Counted from the stretch's first letter, positions 25,807 to 35,672 are shown. The stretch: DNA of 64,000 nucleotides from Streptomyces aurantiogriseus (GCF_014649375.1 NZ_BMSX01000005.1:62001-126000), one strand, 5' to 3'. Notes: a model not told the origin generated them from the sequence alone. Numbers and translations are program-made.

Positions 25807-26622
25807 CTACGCGCGGGCGGCGAGTGCCAGGAGGCGCCGTGCGCGTTCCAGGACGGGCCTGTCGACCATCTGGCCGCCGACAGTCGTGACGGAGTCACCG
25901 GCCTGGAGTACGGCGCGGGCCCAGTGCAGTTCGTCCGCGGTGGGGGCGAATCCGTCGGTCACGTACGGGAGCTGGTACGGGTGGACGCAGAGCTTGCCCG
26001 TGAAGCCCAGGCGTCGGGCGTGGGCGATGTCCGAGCCGAGGGCTTCCCTGTCCCGTACAGCGGTGGTGACGCCGTCGATCGGCGGGCTGATGCCCGCGGC
26101 GGCCGAGGAGAGGACCAGGCTGGAGCGGGCGTAGGTCAGTGCCGCGTGGTCGTCGTGGGCGACGCCGAGCTGGGCGGCGAGGTCGACGTTGCCGAAGGCC
26201 GCCCGGACGACACCGGGTGCCGCGCATACCTCGCGGGCCCGCCCGACGCCGAGGGCCGTCTCGATGAGCGGCACGAGGGCGCACCGTCCGGCCGTACGGG
26301 CGGAGAGTTCCGTGAGTACCGTCGGATCCTCGGCCTTGGGCACCATCACCGGGCAGCCGTGGTCGGCGGCCACGGCGAGGTCGCTCTCGGACCAGGGGGT
26401 GCCGGGCGGGTTGATCCGTACGACCGCCTGGTTGCCGAGGGCGAGCCAGGCGGCGGCGTTGTCCCGGGCGCGGTCCTTGTCCTCGGGGGCGACGGCGTCC
26501 TCCAGGTCGATGACGACCAGGTCGGCACCGGAGGAAGCCGCCTTGTCGAAGCGGTCGGGCCGGTGTCCCGGGACGAACAGGAGGCTGGTCGCGGTGGCGA
26601 TCCGGTCGTGGGGCGCGGTCAT
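25807..26622 (-). CDS. CoA-ester lyase (CitE / citramalyl- or malyl-CoA lyase-like)
   Basis: The 271-residue protein has the CitE-type TIM-barrel marks: SLLFVPGHRPDRFDKA at the N-terminus, VIDLEDAVAPEDK, PLIETALGV and GKLCVHPYQ. These Mg-dependent lyases split (3S)-citramalyl-CoA, malyl-CoA or similar. It overlaps by ATGA with an upstream MaoC-type hydratase gene. That pair recalls itaconyl-CoA hydratase/citramalyl-CoA lyase of itaconate breakdown, although no CoA transferase is present. The partner hydratase is frameshifted, so the pathway may be dead. Confidence 0.85.
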   Translation of the reverse strand: MTAPHDRIATATSLLFVPGHRPDRFDKAASSGADLVVIDLEDAVAPEDKDRARDNAAAWLALGNQAVVRINPPGTPWSESDLAVAADHGCPVMVPKAEDPTVLTELSARTAGRCALVPLIETALGVGRAREVCAAPGVVRAAFGNVDLAAQLGVAHDDHAALTYARSSLVLSSAAAGISPPIDGVTTAVRDREALGSDIAHARRLGFTGKLCVHPYQLPYVTDGFAPTADELHWARAVLQAGDSVTTVGGQMVDRPVLERARRLLALAARA

Positions 26623-27490
26623 GCGAAGGTCACCTCGGCCGTGGCGTGCCGGTGTTCCCGGTGGGTGGCGACGTGCAGCTCGGCGCCGCCGCCCGCGGGA
26701 GTGCCGCAGGCGATGAGGTGTTCGCCGGCGAACACCGGCCGCCGGAGCCGGTAGGACAGTGAGCGCCACGGCCGGTCGGGGGCATGGCGTCGGGGCAGCT
26801 CGAGCATGAGCAGGGCGAGCAGGGGGCCGTGGACGACGACTCCGGGGTAGCCCTCCTCGTCCCGGCAGTACGGGGCGTCGTAGTGGATGCGGTGGGCGTT
26901 CGCGGTCAGGGCGCTGAACCGGAACAGCAGGGCGGGATCCGTGCGCAGCGGAAGCTGCCACGGGCTGTCGGGGTGGGGGAAGGCGGATTCGTCGAGGGCG
27001 GCCGGGTGCTGTCCCGCCGTGCGCCCGGACCGGTAGACCATGTCCTGTTCCTCCACCAGGCAGACACGGCCGTGCTGGCGGAACTCACGGCGTTCGGTGA
27101 CGAACAGCATCTCCGGTGCGGCCCTGCTTGGCGGTCACCGCGCCGAGGCTGCTGGTCCGCTCGGCCGGCTCGCCCAGGAGCAGCGGCCGGGCGATCTCGC
27201 AGCGGCCGCCCGCCCACATGCGCTGCCGCTGCGGGACGGGCGGCAGGAAGTGGCCGTCGAGGGGGTGGCCGTCGGCGCCGAGATCCCGCCCGGCGGGCCA
27301 GCTGAGGAAGTACAGCCAGTGCCACAGCGGGGGGGGGGAGCGGATCCCCGGCCTTCGCGACCGGGTCGGGCAGGTTCAGGACCGCCGAGAGGGCGGCCAC
27401 CGGCCCGGTGGGCAGGGGGTCTTCGTCGGTGACCGGCCCGGGAGTCCAGGACTCCAGGTATGAGGCGAGTGAGGGCGGAGTGGGCTGCAT
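26619..27490 (-). pseudogene. MaoC/FAS1-like acyl-CoA hydratase with two frameshifts
   Basis: Three minus-strand frames must be joined to give one 290-residue hydratase. The N-terminus starts at the ATG at 27490 and runs to VAKAGDPLP. The middle part (PLWHWLYFLSW onward, then GAVTAKQGRTG) is in a second frame after a run of ten G at 27329-27338, where nine would keep frame. The C-terminal hotdog (MLFVTERREF to the end, with FSALTANAHRIHYD) is in a third frame after a shift near 27114. The order fits mesaconyl/itaconyl-CoA hydratases. Sequencing error in the G-run is possible; the second shift makes true decay more likely. Confidence 0.75.
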
Positions 27491-27549
27491 CGTCCGTGTG
27501 TCCTTCTGTGCGTCTGTCCTTCTGTCCCTGTCGGCCGCCGCAGGTTCTC

Positions 27550-28299
<750 letters not shown>

Positions 28300-28302
<3 letters not shown>

Positions 28303-28559
28303 GGGGTCGGCTGCACCTCGGCGCGGGCCCGCTCCAGCTCGTTCAGGGCGCGCTGGGCCCGGTCGACCATGATCGCCCCGGCCTCGGTGGGCCGCATGCC
28401 CGTCCTTGTCCGTTCGCAGAGAGGGGCGCCCAGCTCCTGCTCCAGGGTGCGGATCTGCCGGGTGACCGCGGGCTGCACCAGGCGCAGCAGCTCCGCGGCG
28501 CGCGTGACGCTGCCCACCTCGGCGACCGTGACGATCGCCTTGAGCTGCTTGATGTCCAA
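28300..28559 (-). pseudogene. LysR-family regulator, N-terminal fragment
   Basis: A TTG start at 28559 (GGGAG six bases upstream) begins LDIKQLKAIVTVAEVGSVTR, followed by the LysR HTH (AAELLRLVQPAVTRQIRTLE). It runs about 87 residues to LNELERARAEVQP. The effector domain is gone, and the DNA continues directly into the aldehyde dehydrogenase fragment in a different frame. This indicates a deletion that fused two same-strand genes. Confidence 0.85.
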
Positions 28560-28595
28560 GACGTTCTCCCTTCCGCCGCCATCCGAGCCACGCAT

Positions 28596-28925
28596 GGGGG
28601 CATCACGATCGGCAACTACCTGGCCGATATGGCGACTTCACTGACCGCGGCGCGGCAACTCACCCTGTACGCGGCACGGGAGGCGGACGAGGGCCGCCGC
28701 GTGGACATGGAGGCGGGCATGAGCAAACTCTTCGCCTCCGAGACCGCGATGCAGATCGCGCTCAACGCCGTTCGCATCCACGGCGGTTACGGCTACTCCA
28801 CCGAGTTCGACGTCGAACGGTACTTCCGCGACGCCCCGTTGATGATCGTCGGCGAGGGCACGAACGAGATCCAGCGCAACGTCATCGCGAGCCAGCTCGT
28901 CAAGCGCGGAGGGCTGGACGGCTGA
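28596..28925 (+). pseudogene. Acyl-CoA dehydrogenase, C-terminal fragment
   Basis: About 105 residues of the C-terminal helical domain are present: TIGNYLADMATSLTAARQL, IHGGYGYSTEF, FRDAPLMIVGEGTNEIQRN. The substrate-binding N-terminal two-thirds are missing. The fragment starts within about 40 bp of the LysR fragment start on the other strand, so two deletion endpoints cluster here. It probably has no function. Confidence 0.85.
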
Positions 28926-28982
28926 CGCAGCGGGTCTTCGAGAGAACAGACCTGTGATCCGCCACGGCAGCCCGTCAGATGC

Positions 28983-29011
28983 TTGACACCTGTAGAGACG
29001 CATTGAAATAT
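28983..29011 (+). promoter_or_regulatory. Candidate promoter (TTGACA -35, AAATAT -10)
   Basis: A consensus TTGACA at 28983-28988 is followed after 17 bases by AAATAT, in a locally AT-rich stretch upstream of the alpha/beta-hydrolase gene at 29162. The region continues with TTTAAACATGTCTC (29025-29038), which may be an operator. The assignment is by consensus only. Confidence 0.5.
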
Positions 29012-29161
29012 TTACGTACGGTCATTTAAACATGTCTCAATGAGGCCTACGAGGCCTCTGAGGCCGTCTACTCCAGGGGGGACCCGTCGTCGGGACGACG
29101 GCCGGCCCCGAGGATTCCCGAGCAGGATCACCCAGCTTCCATGTGATCGAAAGTTGGCCCC

Positions 29162-29986
29162 ATGACATCCGCATCCGCAAAGTACGGTTCCGCCTTCACC
29201 GAAGGCATCGCCCAAGCCGACGGCCACCCCATTCGATACTTCCGCGCTGGTGACGGCGACACCCTCGTCGTCATCCACAGCGCCGCCGGCTTCCGCTTCT
29301 CCCCCATGCTGGACCGCCTCGCCGAGAAGTACGACGTCATCCTGTTCGCGCTACCCGGATGGGGCGACGAGCCCGACGACGGCCGCGACCGAACACTCAG
29401 CGAACTGGCCGACACCGTCTACCAGGCGACCCAGGACCTCGGACTGAAAAGCTTCCACCTGCTCGGAAGCACGCTCGGCGGCGACGTTGCCCTCAACATC
29501 GCCCTCGATCACCCAGAACGGGTGGCCTCACTGGTCCTCGAGGCACCCGGTACCTTCCGCGAAGGTGTCGACCCTTCATCACAGGCGGACGTCACGCCTG
29601 AGGAAGCCCTGCGCAAGGTTCGCGTCCACCCCGAGCGGCCCCCGGTCTTCGAACCGCCTCACCCCGAATCCCAGGCTCGGATGTTCGCGTTGATCTCCAG
29701 GCTCGAGGGAGCGAACCCCGACTACTCGCAGCAGATCACCGAACGTCTGCCTGGAAGCTCCGTTCGCACCCTTGTGGTGTTCGGCGACAAGGACGGCTTC
29801 ATACCGCCCCAGAACGGACGCACTTTCGCCCGTCTCATGCCCGACTGCAGCTTCGTCCTCCTTCACGATGCCGCGCACGACGTGCAGGGCGACCGCGCCG
29901 AGGATCTGGCCGCCCTCATCGCGGACTTCCTCGCTCGCGGATCGGACTTCCAGCTTCCCCCGGACGCCACCCTCGTCACCCCGTGA
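29162..29986 (+). CDS. Alpha/beta-hydrolase fold protein with Thr at the nucleophile position
   Basis: The 274-residue protein has the fold's landmarks: HSAAG after the third strand, the nucleophile elbow LLGSTLGGDVAL, the acid in FGDKDGF and the late His in HDAAHDVQGD. The elbow normally reads G-x-S-x-G; here the central residue is Thr104 with Ser103 before it. Relatives include C-C bond hydrolases of meta-cleavage pathways and epoxide/ester hydrolases. The ATG has only a weak ribosome site. It is monocistronic and ends at a strong palindromic terminator. Its role in the aromatic blocks is inferred from location only. Confidence 0.8.
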   Translation: MTSASAKYGSAFTEGIAQADGHPIRYFRAGDGDTLVVIHSAAGFRFSPMLDRLAEKYDVILFALPGWGDEPDDGRDRTLSELADTVYQATQDLGLKSFHLLGSTLGGDVALNIALDHPERVASLVLEAPGTFREGVDPSSQADVTPEEALRKVRVHPERPPVFEPPHPESQARMFALISRLEGANPDYSQQITERLPGSSVRTLVVFGDKDGFIPPQNGRTFARLMPDCSFVLLHDAAHDVQGDRAEDLAALIADFLARGSDFQLPPDATLVTP

Positions 29987-30006
29987 GTCACGCCATAGCG
30001 CCATGA

Positions 30007-30048
30007 AAGTGGGCGGTTAGTTCGGGATCCCGAACTAACCGCCCACTT
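30007..30048. terminator. 42-base perfect palindrome, bidirectional terminator
   Basis: Bases 30007-30027 are the exact reverse complement of 30028-30048, with GGATCC at the centre. It is placed between the convergent hydrolase (stop 29986) and ACAD-like (stop 30198) genes. Its A-rich left and T-containing right ends suit termination in both directions. Confidence 0.85.
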
Positions 30049-30197
30049 CGGCGCACGGCCCCGGGCGCTCCAGTGACATCGCGCCGGACACGCGACGCAC
30101 CGTCACGCGCGATCAGAAAAGGCGACGCCCGCACGTCGAGTACGGAACGTCGCCAGTCCTGTCACTGATCAGGCCGCCACTTCATGGACGGGCGCTG

Positions 30198-31388
30198 TCA
30201 CAGACCGGGAGGCAGGACAAGTGCCGTTCCCATCCACTGCAGCTCCGGCGGCGCGCCGATGAGTTCATGACCGATGTCCGGCAGCTGGCTGCGGCTGATC
30301 ACCGCGTGCTGACAACCGGACATGGCGTCGCGGATGACGCGCTGAAGCGTTCCGGCGCGCAGTGCGGTGCCTCCGCCCTTGTTGAACGCCCACAGGGCGA
30401 GATCCCGACAGATGTCGTGCATGTGCACGCTGGCGCCGGCGAGCAGAGTGGTCTGCCGACGGCTGAGGGGCTCCCCACGTGCCACCGTGGCGTCCATCTC
30501 GGCGAAGACTTCGGCCCCGAATGCGCGAGCGGAGCGGTAGGCCAGTTCGAAGTCCGCGTACTCGGTGCGGAAAACCGGGTTGTCCGCGAGCCGGGTCGCT
30601 CCCGGCTTGGGTTCACGGCTCGCGAAGGCGGCGATCTCGTCGAGGAGTCGACGGGTGGTGCCGGACGCCCACGTCTGGCGCCCGAGATGAACCACTGCCA
30701 GCAGGCCGGCTGCGGTGTCGCCAAACAGCGGGACGGCATGGTGATCCGGAACGAAGTAGTCGGTCACGGTGAAGTCGACGGAGCCGGTGCCGCGGAGCCC
30801 GATCGTGTCCCAGTTGCCCCGGAGGGTGGTCGCCGAGGCCGGTACGAGGAACATGAACGGAGGGCCGGGGACGGGCTGGTCGCCATCGAAGACCAGGGAG
30901 TTGCAGAGCACATAGTCCGCGTTCGGAAGCCCGCTGCAGTACGAGTAGGAAGCGGTGAGCCGGTAGCCGCCCTCGACCCGGACGGCGCGTCCGCTGGGGT
31001 AGGCGGTCGCGGAGAAGTTCGGCACCCCGTCGGCCAGAAGTGATTTCTCGACGGCTTTGTCGAAGAACGCCGTGAGGTAGCCGACGCCCGCGAAGATTCC
31101 TCCTGTCCAGCTGATCGACCCGTCGATGTAGGCGAAGCGTTCGAGGACCTGGGCTGAGTCGCTGGGAGTCAACGCCAGGCCACCCAGGTCCTTGCTGACA
31201 TACATCCAGCTGAGGCCACTGTCTCGCAGCAACTCCATCGTGCGATCCGTGAGCATGCCTGCGTCGTCACACGCCGGGCCTTCGACCTGGAGCGCGTCGG
31301 CACTCGCGTCCAGGGCGGCGAGCAGCCGGTCGCGGCCGGCGGCGGAGTCGGCGCCGGCAACGTCAGACAGGTCAGAAATGGTGGTCAT
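30198..31388 (-). CDS. Acyl-CoA-dehydrogenase-fold flavin monooxygenase (HsaA/group D-like)
   Basis: The 396-residue protein has the ACAD fold. It has a helical N-domain, the middle-domain SATAYPSGRAVRVEGGYRLT and NWDTIGLRGTGSVDFTV segments, and a C-terminal helical domain that lacks the catalytic Glu context of true dehydrogenases (HDICRDLALWAFNKGGGTAL). This pattern is that of two-component flavin monooxygenases (HsaA, DszC, indole/phenol hydroxylases), which use reduced flavin from a partner reductase. The reductase gene at 36606 is a candidate partner. Its start at 31388 follows GAGG. Confidence 0.78.
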   Translation of the reverse strand: MTTISDLSDVAGADSAAGRDRLLAALDASADALQVEGPACDDAGMLTDRTMELLRDSGLSWMYVSKDLGGLALTPSDSAQVLERFAYIDGSISWTGGIFAGVGYLTAFFDKAVEKSLLADGVPNFSATAYPSGRAVRVEGGYRLTASYSYCSGLPNADYVLCNSLVFDGDQPVPGPPFMFLVPASATTLRGNWDTIGLRGTGSVDFTVTDYFVPDHHAVPLFGDTAAGLLAVVHLGRQTWASGTTRRLLDEIAAFASREPKPGATRLADNPVFRTEYADFELAYRSARAFGAEVFAEMDATVARGEPLSRRQTTLLAGASVHMHDICRDLALWAFNKGGGTALRAGTLQRVIRDAMSGCQHAVISRSQLPDIGHELIGAPPELQWMGTALVLPPGL

Positions 31389-31543
31389 AGGAACCTCGAT
31401 CCGTGGGAACGGCGCTGTGTTCGGCTCGGCCGAACCTTTCTGTCATGCGATCTGAGACACGTGCCCGGCCGGTGTCCCGGCGGGCGAATCCCCGGGCCGG
31501 GCAGGAGATCCGCCAGGCCATCAAGGGGGCGGAGGACCAAGCC

Positions 31544-32431
31544 CTACGAGGGCAGCAGCACCAACCGCCCCCGCACCCCGCCCTCCGCGAACCGGGCGTG
31601 CGCCTTGACCGCGTCCTCCAGGACGTAGGTCCCGGCCACCCGAGGGGTCAGCGCCCCCTCGTCCGCGAGCCGGACCAGCTCGGCCAGACTCGCCCCGTCG
31701 GCGTTCACCTCGATGGCGCTGGTCCGCACGCCACGCTCCGCCGGCGGCAGCAGGGGCGGCAGGAGACCGACGTAGGCGCCGCCGTCCCGCACCCATGCGA
31801 GGGCCTGCTCACCGAGGACCGCCGCGTCGAGAACCGCGTCGACGCTCTTCGGCTCCCCGCTCGTGACGTGCGCCGCCCCGAGCGACCGTACGAACTCCTC
31901 GTCACCTTCCCGCGCCTGCCCCGTCACCACGAGCCCGCGGCGGGCGGCGAGTTGCACGGCGTACGCGCCGACCGCGCCCGCGGCGCCGGTCACCAGGAGC
32001 GACTGCCCCTCCGTCAACTCCAGGAGGTCCAGGGCCTGGAGCGCGGTCAGTGTGTTCAGCGGCAGAGTCGCGGCGTGCGCCGAGTCCACCGTCGTGGGCG
32101 CCTTGGCGACGGCGTCCGCGGGTACGACGACGTATTCGGCATGGGTGCCCAGCGGCTTGACCAGGCCGAAGAGGAGCGCCACGACGTTGTCGCCGACGTT
32201 CCAGCCGCTCTGCTCGCCGACCGCGTCGATCGTCCCGGCGACGTCCCAGCCGAGCCCTATCTGCTGCCCCTCTCCCCCGTAGACCCCGGACCGCGCCGCG
32301 ACGTCGCACGGGTTCAGCGCGGCCGCGGCCACCTTGATCCGCACTTCTCGCGCCGTCGGCTCCGGAACGTCGGTGTCCACGATCTCCACGGCCTCGGGTC
32401 CGCCGAAGCTGTTCACTACTGCAGCACGCAT
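31544..32431 (-). CDS. Zinc-independent medium-chain reductase (NADP-dependent quinone oxidoreductase-like)
   Basis: The 295-residue protein has the MDR fold: MRAAVVNSFGG at the N-terminus, GWDVAGTI, and the nucleotide-binding VTGAAGAVGAYAVQLA near residue 140. There are no zinc-ligand Cys residues, which places it with quinone oxidoreductases/enoyl reductases. I chose the ATG at 32431 (GGAG seven bases upstream). It is 16 bp downstream of the LLM monooxygenase gene, so they are likely co-transcribed. Confidence 0.88.
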   Translation of the reverse strand: MRAAVVNSFGGPEAVEIVDTDVPEPTAREVRIKVAAAALNPCDVAARSGVYGGEGQQIGLGWDVAGTIDAVGEQSGWNVGDNVVALLFGLVKPLGTHAEYVVVPADAVAKAPTTVDSAHAATLPLNTLTALQALDLLELTEGQSLLVTGAAGAVGAYAVQLAARRGLVVTGQAREGDEEFVRSLGAAHVTSGEPKSVDAVLDAAVLGEQALAWVRDGGAYVGLLPPLLPPAERGVRTSAIEVNADGASLAELVRLADEGALTPRVAGTYVLEDAVKAHARFAEGGVRGRLVLLPS

Positions 32432-32447
32432 GGCATGTCTCCTGAAC

Positions 32448-33515
32448 TCATTGATCATTTACCTGAAGGTCGGCGGTGTTCGTGGGGTGCTGCCAGGCCC
32501 GGAGTTCGGGCAGGACGTGTTCGGCGAACAAGTCCATGGAGCGGCGGACCGCGGCCGTGTCCATGAACACCTGGCGGAAGGACAGGGCGAGGTTCGTGTT
32601 ACGCGCCGACCGGACCCGCTTGAGCAGGGATTCCGCCACCTGGTCGGGCGTGCCGACGTGGTACGGGATCGGTGAGTTGGCGGCCCAGTCGCGCAGTGGG
32701 GCGGGTTCGGGCACGTCGAGTCTGCCGCCGGTGAATTCCAGGCCGACCCATTCATGGCCGGCGAGGAAGGTGAGCCAGTGGTGGACTCCGCGGGCGGCCT
32801 CGGCCCACGCCCGGTCCTCGTCGTCGGCGACGTGCACCATGGACAGGAGCCCTGACCCGTGGTCGGCGGGGTTGTGCCCGTGGGCGCGCAGCTCGCTGTC
32901 GAACAGTTCCATGAGCTGCGGACCGAACGCGGAGGCGCCGGCGATGTTCAGTCCTCGGCGCGCGACACGCTTCACTCCGACGGGACCGCTGGCGGCGACC
33001 CAGACGGGCAGCCTCTCCTGCAGCGGTTTGGTGGTCATCCGCACGTCGGGGAAGGTGAAGTACTTGCCCTCGTGGCTGAACTCGTCCTCGGTGAAGCACT
33101 TGAGGATGATGTCCAGCCCCTCGTAGAGGCGGCCGAAACGTTCGGCTGCGTCGACGTCGTAGGAGCGGAACTCCTCGTAGAACGACCCGGCGCCGACCGT
33201 GAGTTCGAATCGGCCCCCGGAGAGGATGTCGAGTACCGCGGCGTCCTCGGCGACCCGGAGCGGATGGTGGTAGGGCAGCACGGTCACATGGGTGCCGATG
33301 CGGATCCGGCTGGTCCGTTGGGCCACCGCGGCCAGCACCGGGAACAGTCCGGGCGTCGCCTGGTCCCAGGCGAAGTGGTGTTCGCCGGCCCAGGCGTGGG
33401 TGAATCCGAGCCGCTCGGCGTGGACGACATCGTCGATGTGGTCCTGGTAGACCTGCTGCAGGCTGCGCTGTTCCTCGGGGTGACGGCGGATGTTGAACAG
33501 AAAACCGACGTCCAT
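32448..33515 (-). CDS. LLM-class flavin-dependent monooxygenase
   Basis: The 355-residue luciferase-like TIM barrel has ERLGFTHAWAGEHHF near residue 35, IRIGTHVTVLPYHHPLRVAE, GRFELTVGAGSF, and the PVWVAASGP segment near residue 175. Such enzymes oxygenate with FMNH2 supplied by a separate reductase. It sits in a minus-strand run: isochorismatase-like, bicupin, DUF3500, LLM, MDR. The flavin reductase gene at 36606 is divergent from this run and is the probable partner. Confidence 0.9.
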   Translation of the reverse strand: MDVGFLFNIRRHPEEQRSLQQVYQDHIDDVVHAERLGFTHAWAGEHHFAWDQATPGLFPVLAAVAQRTSRIRIGTHVTVLPYHHPLRVAEDAAVLDILSGGRFELTVGAGSFYEEFRSYDVDAAERFGRLYEGLDIILKCFTEDEFSHEGKYFTFPDVRMTTKPLQERLPVWVAASGPVGVKRVARRGLNIAGASAFGPQLMELFDSELRAHGHNPADHGSGLLSMVHVADDEDRAWAEAARGVHHWLTFLAGHEWVGLEFTGGRLDVPEPAPLRDWAANSPIPYHVGTPDQVAESLLKRVRSARNTNLALSFRQVFMDTAAVRRSMDLFAEHVLPELRAWQHPTNTADLQVNDQ

Positions 33516-33546
33516 GGCGGTTCTCCTTCCGTAACGCGTTACTCCG

Positions 33547-34764
33547 TCACGTGGTGGGGTGCTGGTGTGCGTAGTGCTGGCGCAGCAGGTCCTTGCCGTA
33601 GTCGCCGCCGTTGGGGGTGCGCACGATGGTGTGCACGTGGTACGGCTCCGGTTCGTCGTTGTCGAGGAAGATGCCGGCGTGGTTGTCGTACTCGATCAGC
33701 ACGACCGGACTGTGCACCCGGTAGTAGAAGGGCGCGCCGGGCTCCCACGTCCCGATCCATCCCAGGTGGGTGTCGTCGAGGAAGCGCTCGATCTGGTTGC
33801 GGCGGTGCGCACGAGGCTCTCGGGGCAGGGTCTCCAGATAGGGGTCGGTGAGCGACAACAGCAGCTCCCGCTGGCCCGGGGTCAGCCGGTCGCCCTCCAA
33901 CCCGACATAGGGGAGCACACGGTTGTCCCGGCCCGCTGCCGCGCGGTGGCGGCCGTCCACGATGCCGGACAGTTCGGGGGGAAGGTCCGCGGACAGCATC
34001 GAGCCGTACAGCAGGGCCCGGTCGCGCTGCGCCGCGCTCAGGGAGTCCATGAACTCCCGGGCGCGCTCGCGATGGTCGGAGAACACGGCCTCACCGCCGA
34101 ACTCCACGCCGAGGAAGGTCGGTGTGAGCACCAACTGGCCGCCGATGAAGAGCGCGTGAAGATCGATGTGGTGACCCGCCAGCTGCCAGCCCCACGGCTG
34201 CTTGAGCGACGGCTCGCCGAACAGGGTGAACCGGTAGCAGTACTCGGTGAGTGTGTCCGGGTACTTGCCGACGAACTTGCCCAGTTCGGCGTTGAGACGC
34301 ATCGCCTCGCGCAGCAGCTCGTAGCCTTCGGGGCTGATGGTGGCTTCGATCACCGACAGCGCCGCGTCACGCGCGGTCCCGGGCAACTCCTGCAACAGAA
34401 GGCCGTGTTCGGGGAACGTCAGAAACGCGTTGGACCACATCCGCCATTCGGTGGCGTCGACCGGCAGCACGCCAAGCGCCTGTTGCGCTGCCGTGAGCTG
34501 ATCCAGATAACCCCGTGCGTTGTGCACCGCCTGCTCGGTCGGGGCACCCTCGTCGGCCAGGGTGAAGAGGTCGGTCAGGGGCTGCCCGTCGGTCGTGATC
34601 CCCACGAAGGGATCGTCGGCGGTCTCCGCCACCGGCGGCAGCTCCGCGCCCGCGACGAGCTTCATGATCGCAGCCACACCGGCGTCGTCGGAGAAGTCCA
34701 CCGCGCCCCGCTTCAACGCCAGGCGCTCCGGGCGCGGCCGGTACCCACCGTGCAGATCGGTCAT
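33547..34764 (-). CDS. DUF3500-family protein, copy 2
   Basis: The 405-residue protein shares with copy 1 (23894) the features FG-x-P, PWGWQLAGHH (His198-His199), FYYRV, VLIEYDN and YHVHTIVR (His376, His378), plus a matching C-terminal DLL-x-x-HY. Overall similarity is low, so they are old paralogues rather than a recent duplication. It overlaps the bicupin gene by ATGA and lies 31 bp before the LLM gene. The activity is unknown; I infer a soluble, possibly metal-dependent catabolic enzyme. An alternative is a non-enzymatic binding protein. Confidence 0.75.
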   Translation of the reverse strand: MTDLHGGYRPRPERLALKRGAVDFSDDAGVAAIMKLVAGAELPPVAETADDPFVGITTDGQPLTDLFTLADEGAPTEQAVHNARGYLDQLTAAQQALGVLPVDATEWRMWSNAFLTFPEHGLLLQELPGTARDAALSVIEATISPEGYELLREAMRLNAELGKFVGKYPDTLTEYCYRFTLFGEPSLKQPWGWQLAGHHIDLHALFIGGQLVLTPTFLGVEFGGEAVFSDHRERAREFMDSLSAAQRDRALLYGSMLSADLPPELSGIVDGRHRAAAGRDNRVLPYVGLEGDRLTPGQRELLLSLTDPYLETLPREPRAHRRNQIERFLDDTHLGWIGTWEPGAPFYYRVHSPVVLIEYDNHAGIFLDNDEPEPYHVHTIVRTPNGGDYGKDLLRQHYAHQHPTT

Positions 34765-35621
34765 GACCGCCGCGCTCCGATCTCCTCGAAGACGGACTGC
34801 GGGCCGGTGGCGTCGTCGCCGTTGGCGCTGAAGTCCACACCGCTGTCCCAGGGCTTCACCGGCTCCGGCGCGGGTGAGAGAACCGAGATGTGCTTCTCTG
34901 CCACCGTGCCCGCGTTGTACTGCCGGTGCGGTACGCCGGCGGGCAGCACCACCAGCGTGCGGGGGCCGACGACATGCTTCTCCAGAGCGACCTCGACGGT
35001 CAGTTCCCCCTCCAGCACCAGGTAGTACTGGTCGAAGGCGTGGATGTGGGTGCCCGGCCCGGCCCCGCCGGGAGCGACTTCCATGTAGTTGACGACGGTG
35101 TGCCGCGCGCCGGTCGCGGGGCCGGCCAGAGCGACCATCTTGAGACCCGGCATCGGCTCGTCCAGGGTGTCGGGATCGACTCGCCGGGTGTAGCCGGGGT
35201 GGTCGGTGCGGTGGGAGGCCGGTACGTCGTCGGGAGAGTCCACCATGTACGCCAGCTGAGCCATCGGCCCGGGAGCGGGGATCAGCATCTCGAAGTGGGT
35301 CTCGGCGCCCGGCCCGTCGTTCCAGTTGCGGTGTGCCAGCCCCGCCGGGATGAACACGAGGGTGCCGGCACTGATGTGCTGGACCTCGTGCCCCAGCTGG
35401 ACGTTCATGGTTCCCTCGACCAGGTAGTAAAGCTGGTCGACGTGGTGGTAGTGCAGACCGGGGCCACATCCGCCTTCCTCGATGTGGCTGTTGATCAGGA
35501 TCGCGCTCTCCAGATGGGAGAGGAACTGCGCGCGGTAGCCGGGGAACCCCGTGTCGATGGCCTGGTCCGGGTCGAAGGGGCGGATGTACTGCATGCGGGT
35601 CGGCGGTGTGACGGGCGACAT
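34761..35621 (-). CDS. Bicupin (two-domain cupin) protein, dioxygenase-like
   Basis: The 286-residue protein has two cupin barrels. Domain 1 has GPGLHYHHVDQLYYLVEG (about residues 50-67) and PAGLAHRNW. Domain 2 has GPGTHIHAFDQYYLVLEG (about residues 185-202) and PAGVPHRQYN. Each carries the H-x-H...Q/E...H pattern that binds Fe or Mn. Bicupins include quercetinase- and gentisate-dioxygenase-like enzymes, so this could be the ring- or C-C-cleaving enzyme of the 30-42 kb block. AGGAG precedes the ATG at 35621. Confidence 0.85.
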   Translation of the reverse strand: MSPVTPPTRMQYIRPFDPDQAIDTGFPGYRAQFLSHLESAILINSHIEEGGCGPGLHYHHVDQLYYLVEGTMNVQLGHEVQHISAGTLVFIPAGLAHRNWNDGPGAETHFEMLIPAPGPMAQLAYMVDSPDDVPASHRTDHPGYTRRVDPDTLDEPMPGLKMVALAGPATGARHTVVNYMEVAPGGAGPGTHIHAFDQYYLVLEGELTVEVALEKHVVGPRTLVVLPAGVPHRQYNAGTVAEKHISVLSPAPEPVKPWDSGVDFSANGDDATGPQSVFEEIGARRS

Positions 35622-35672
35622 CGGCCTACTCCTGCGTCTTGGTGTGGTTCTGGTTCTCGTGGTGTGCGCGGC

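Noticed and set aside
33547..35469. A 640-residue minus-strand frame covering the DUF3500 gene and most of the bicupin gene
   Set aside because: Its first ~235 residues are an out-of-frame reading of the bicupin gene. The DUF3500 gene starts at 34764, overlapping the bicupin stop.
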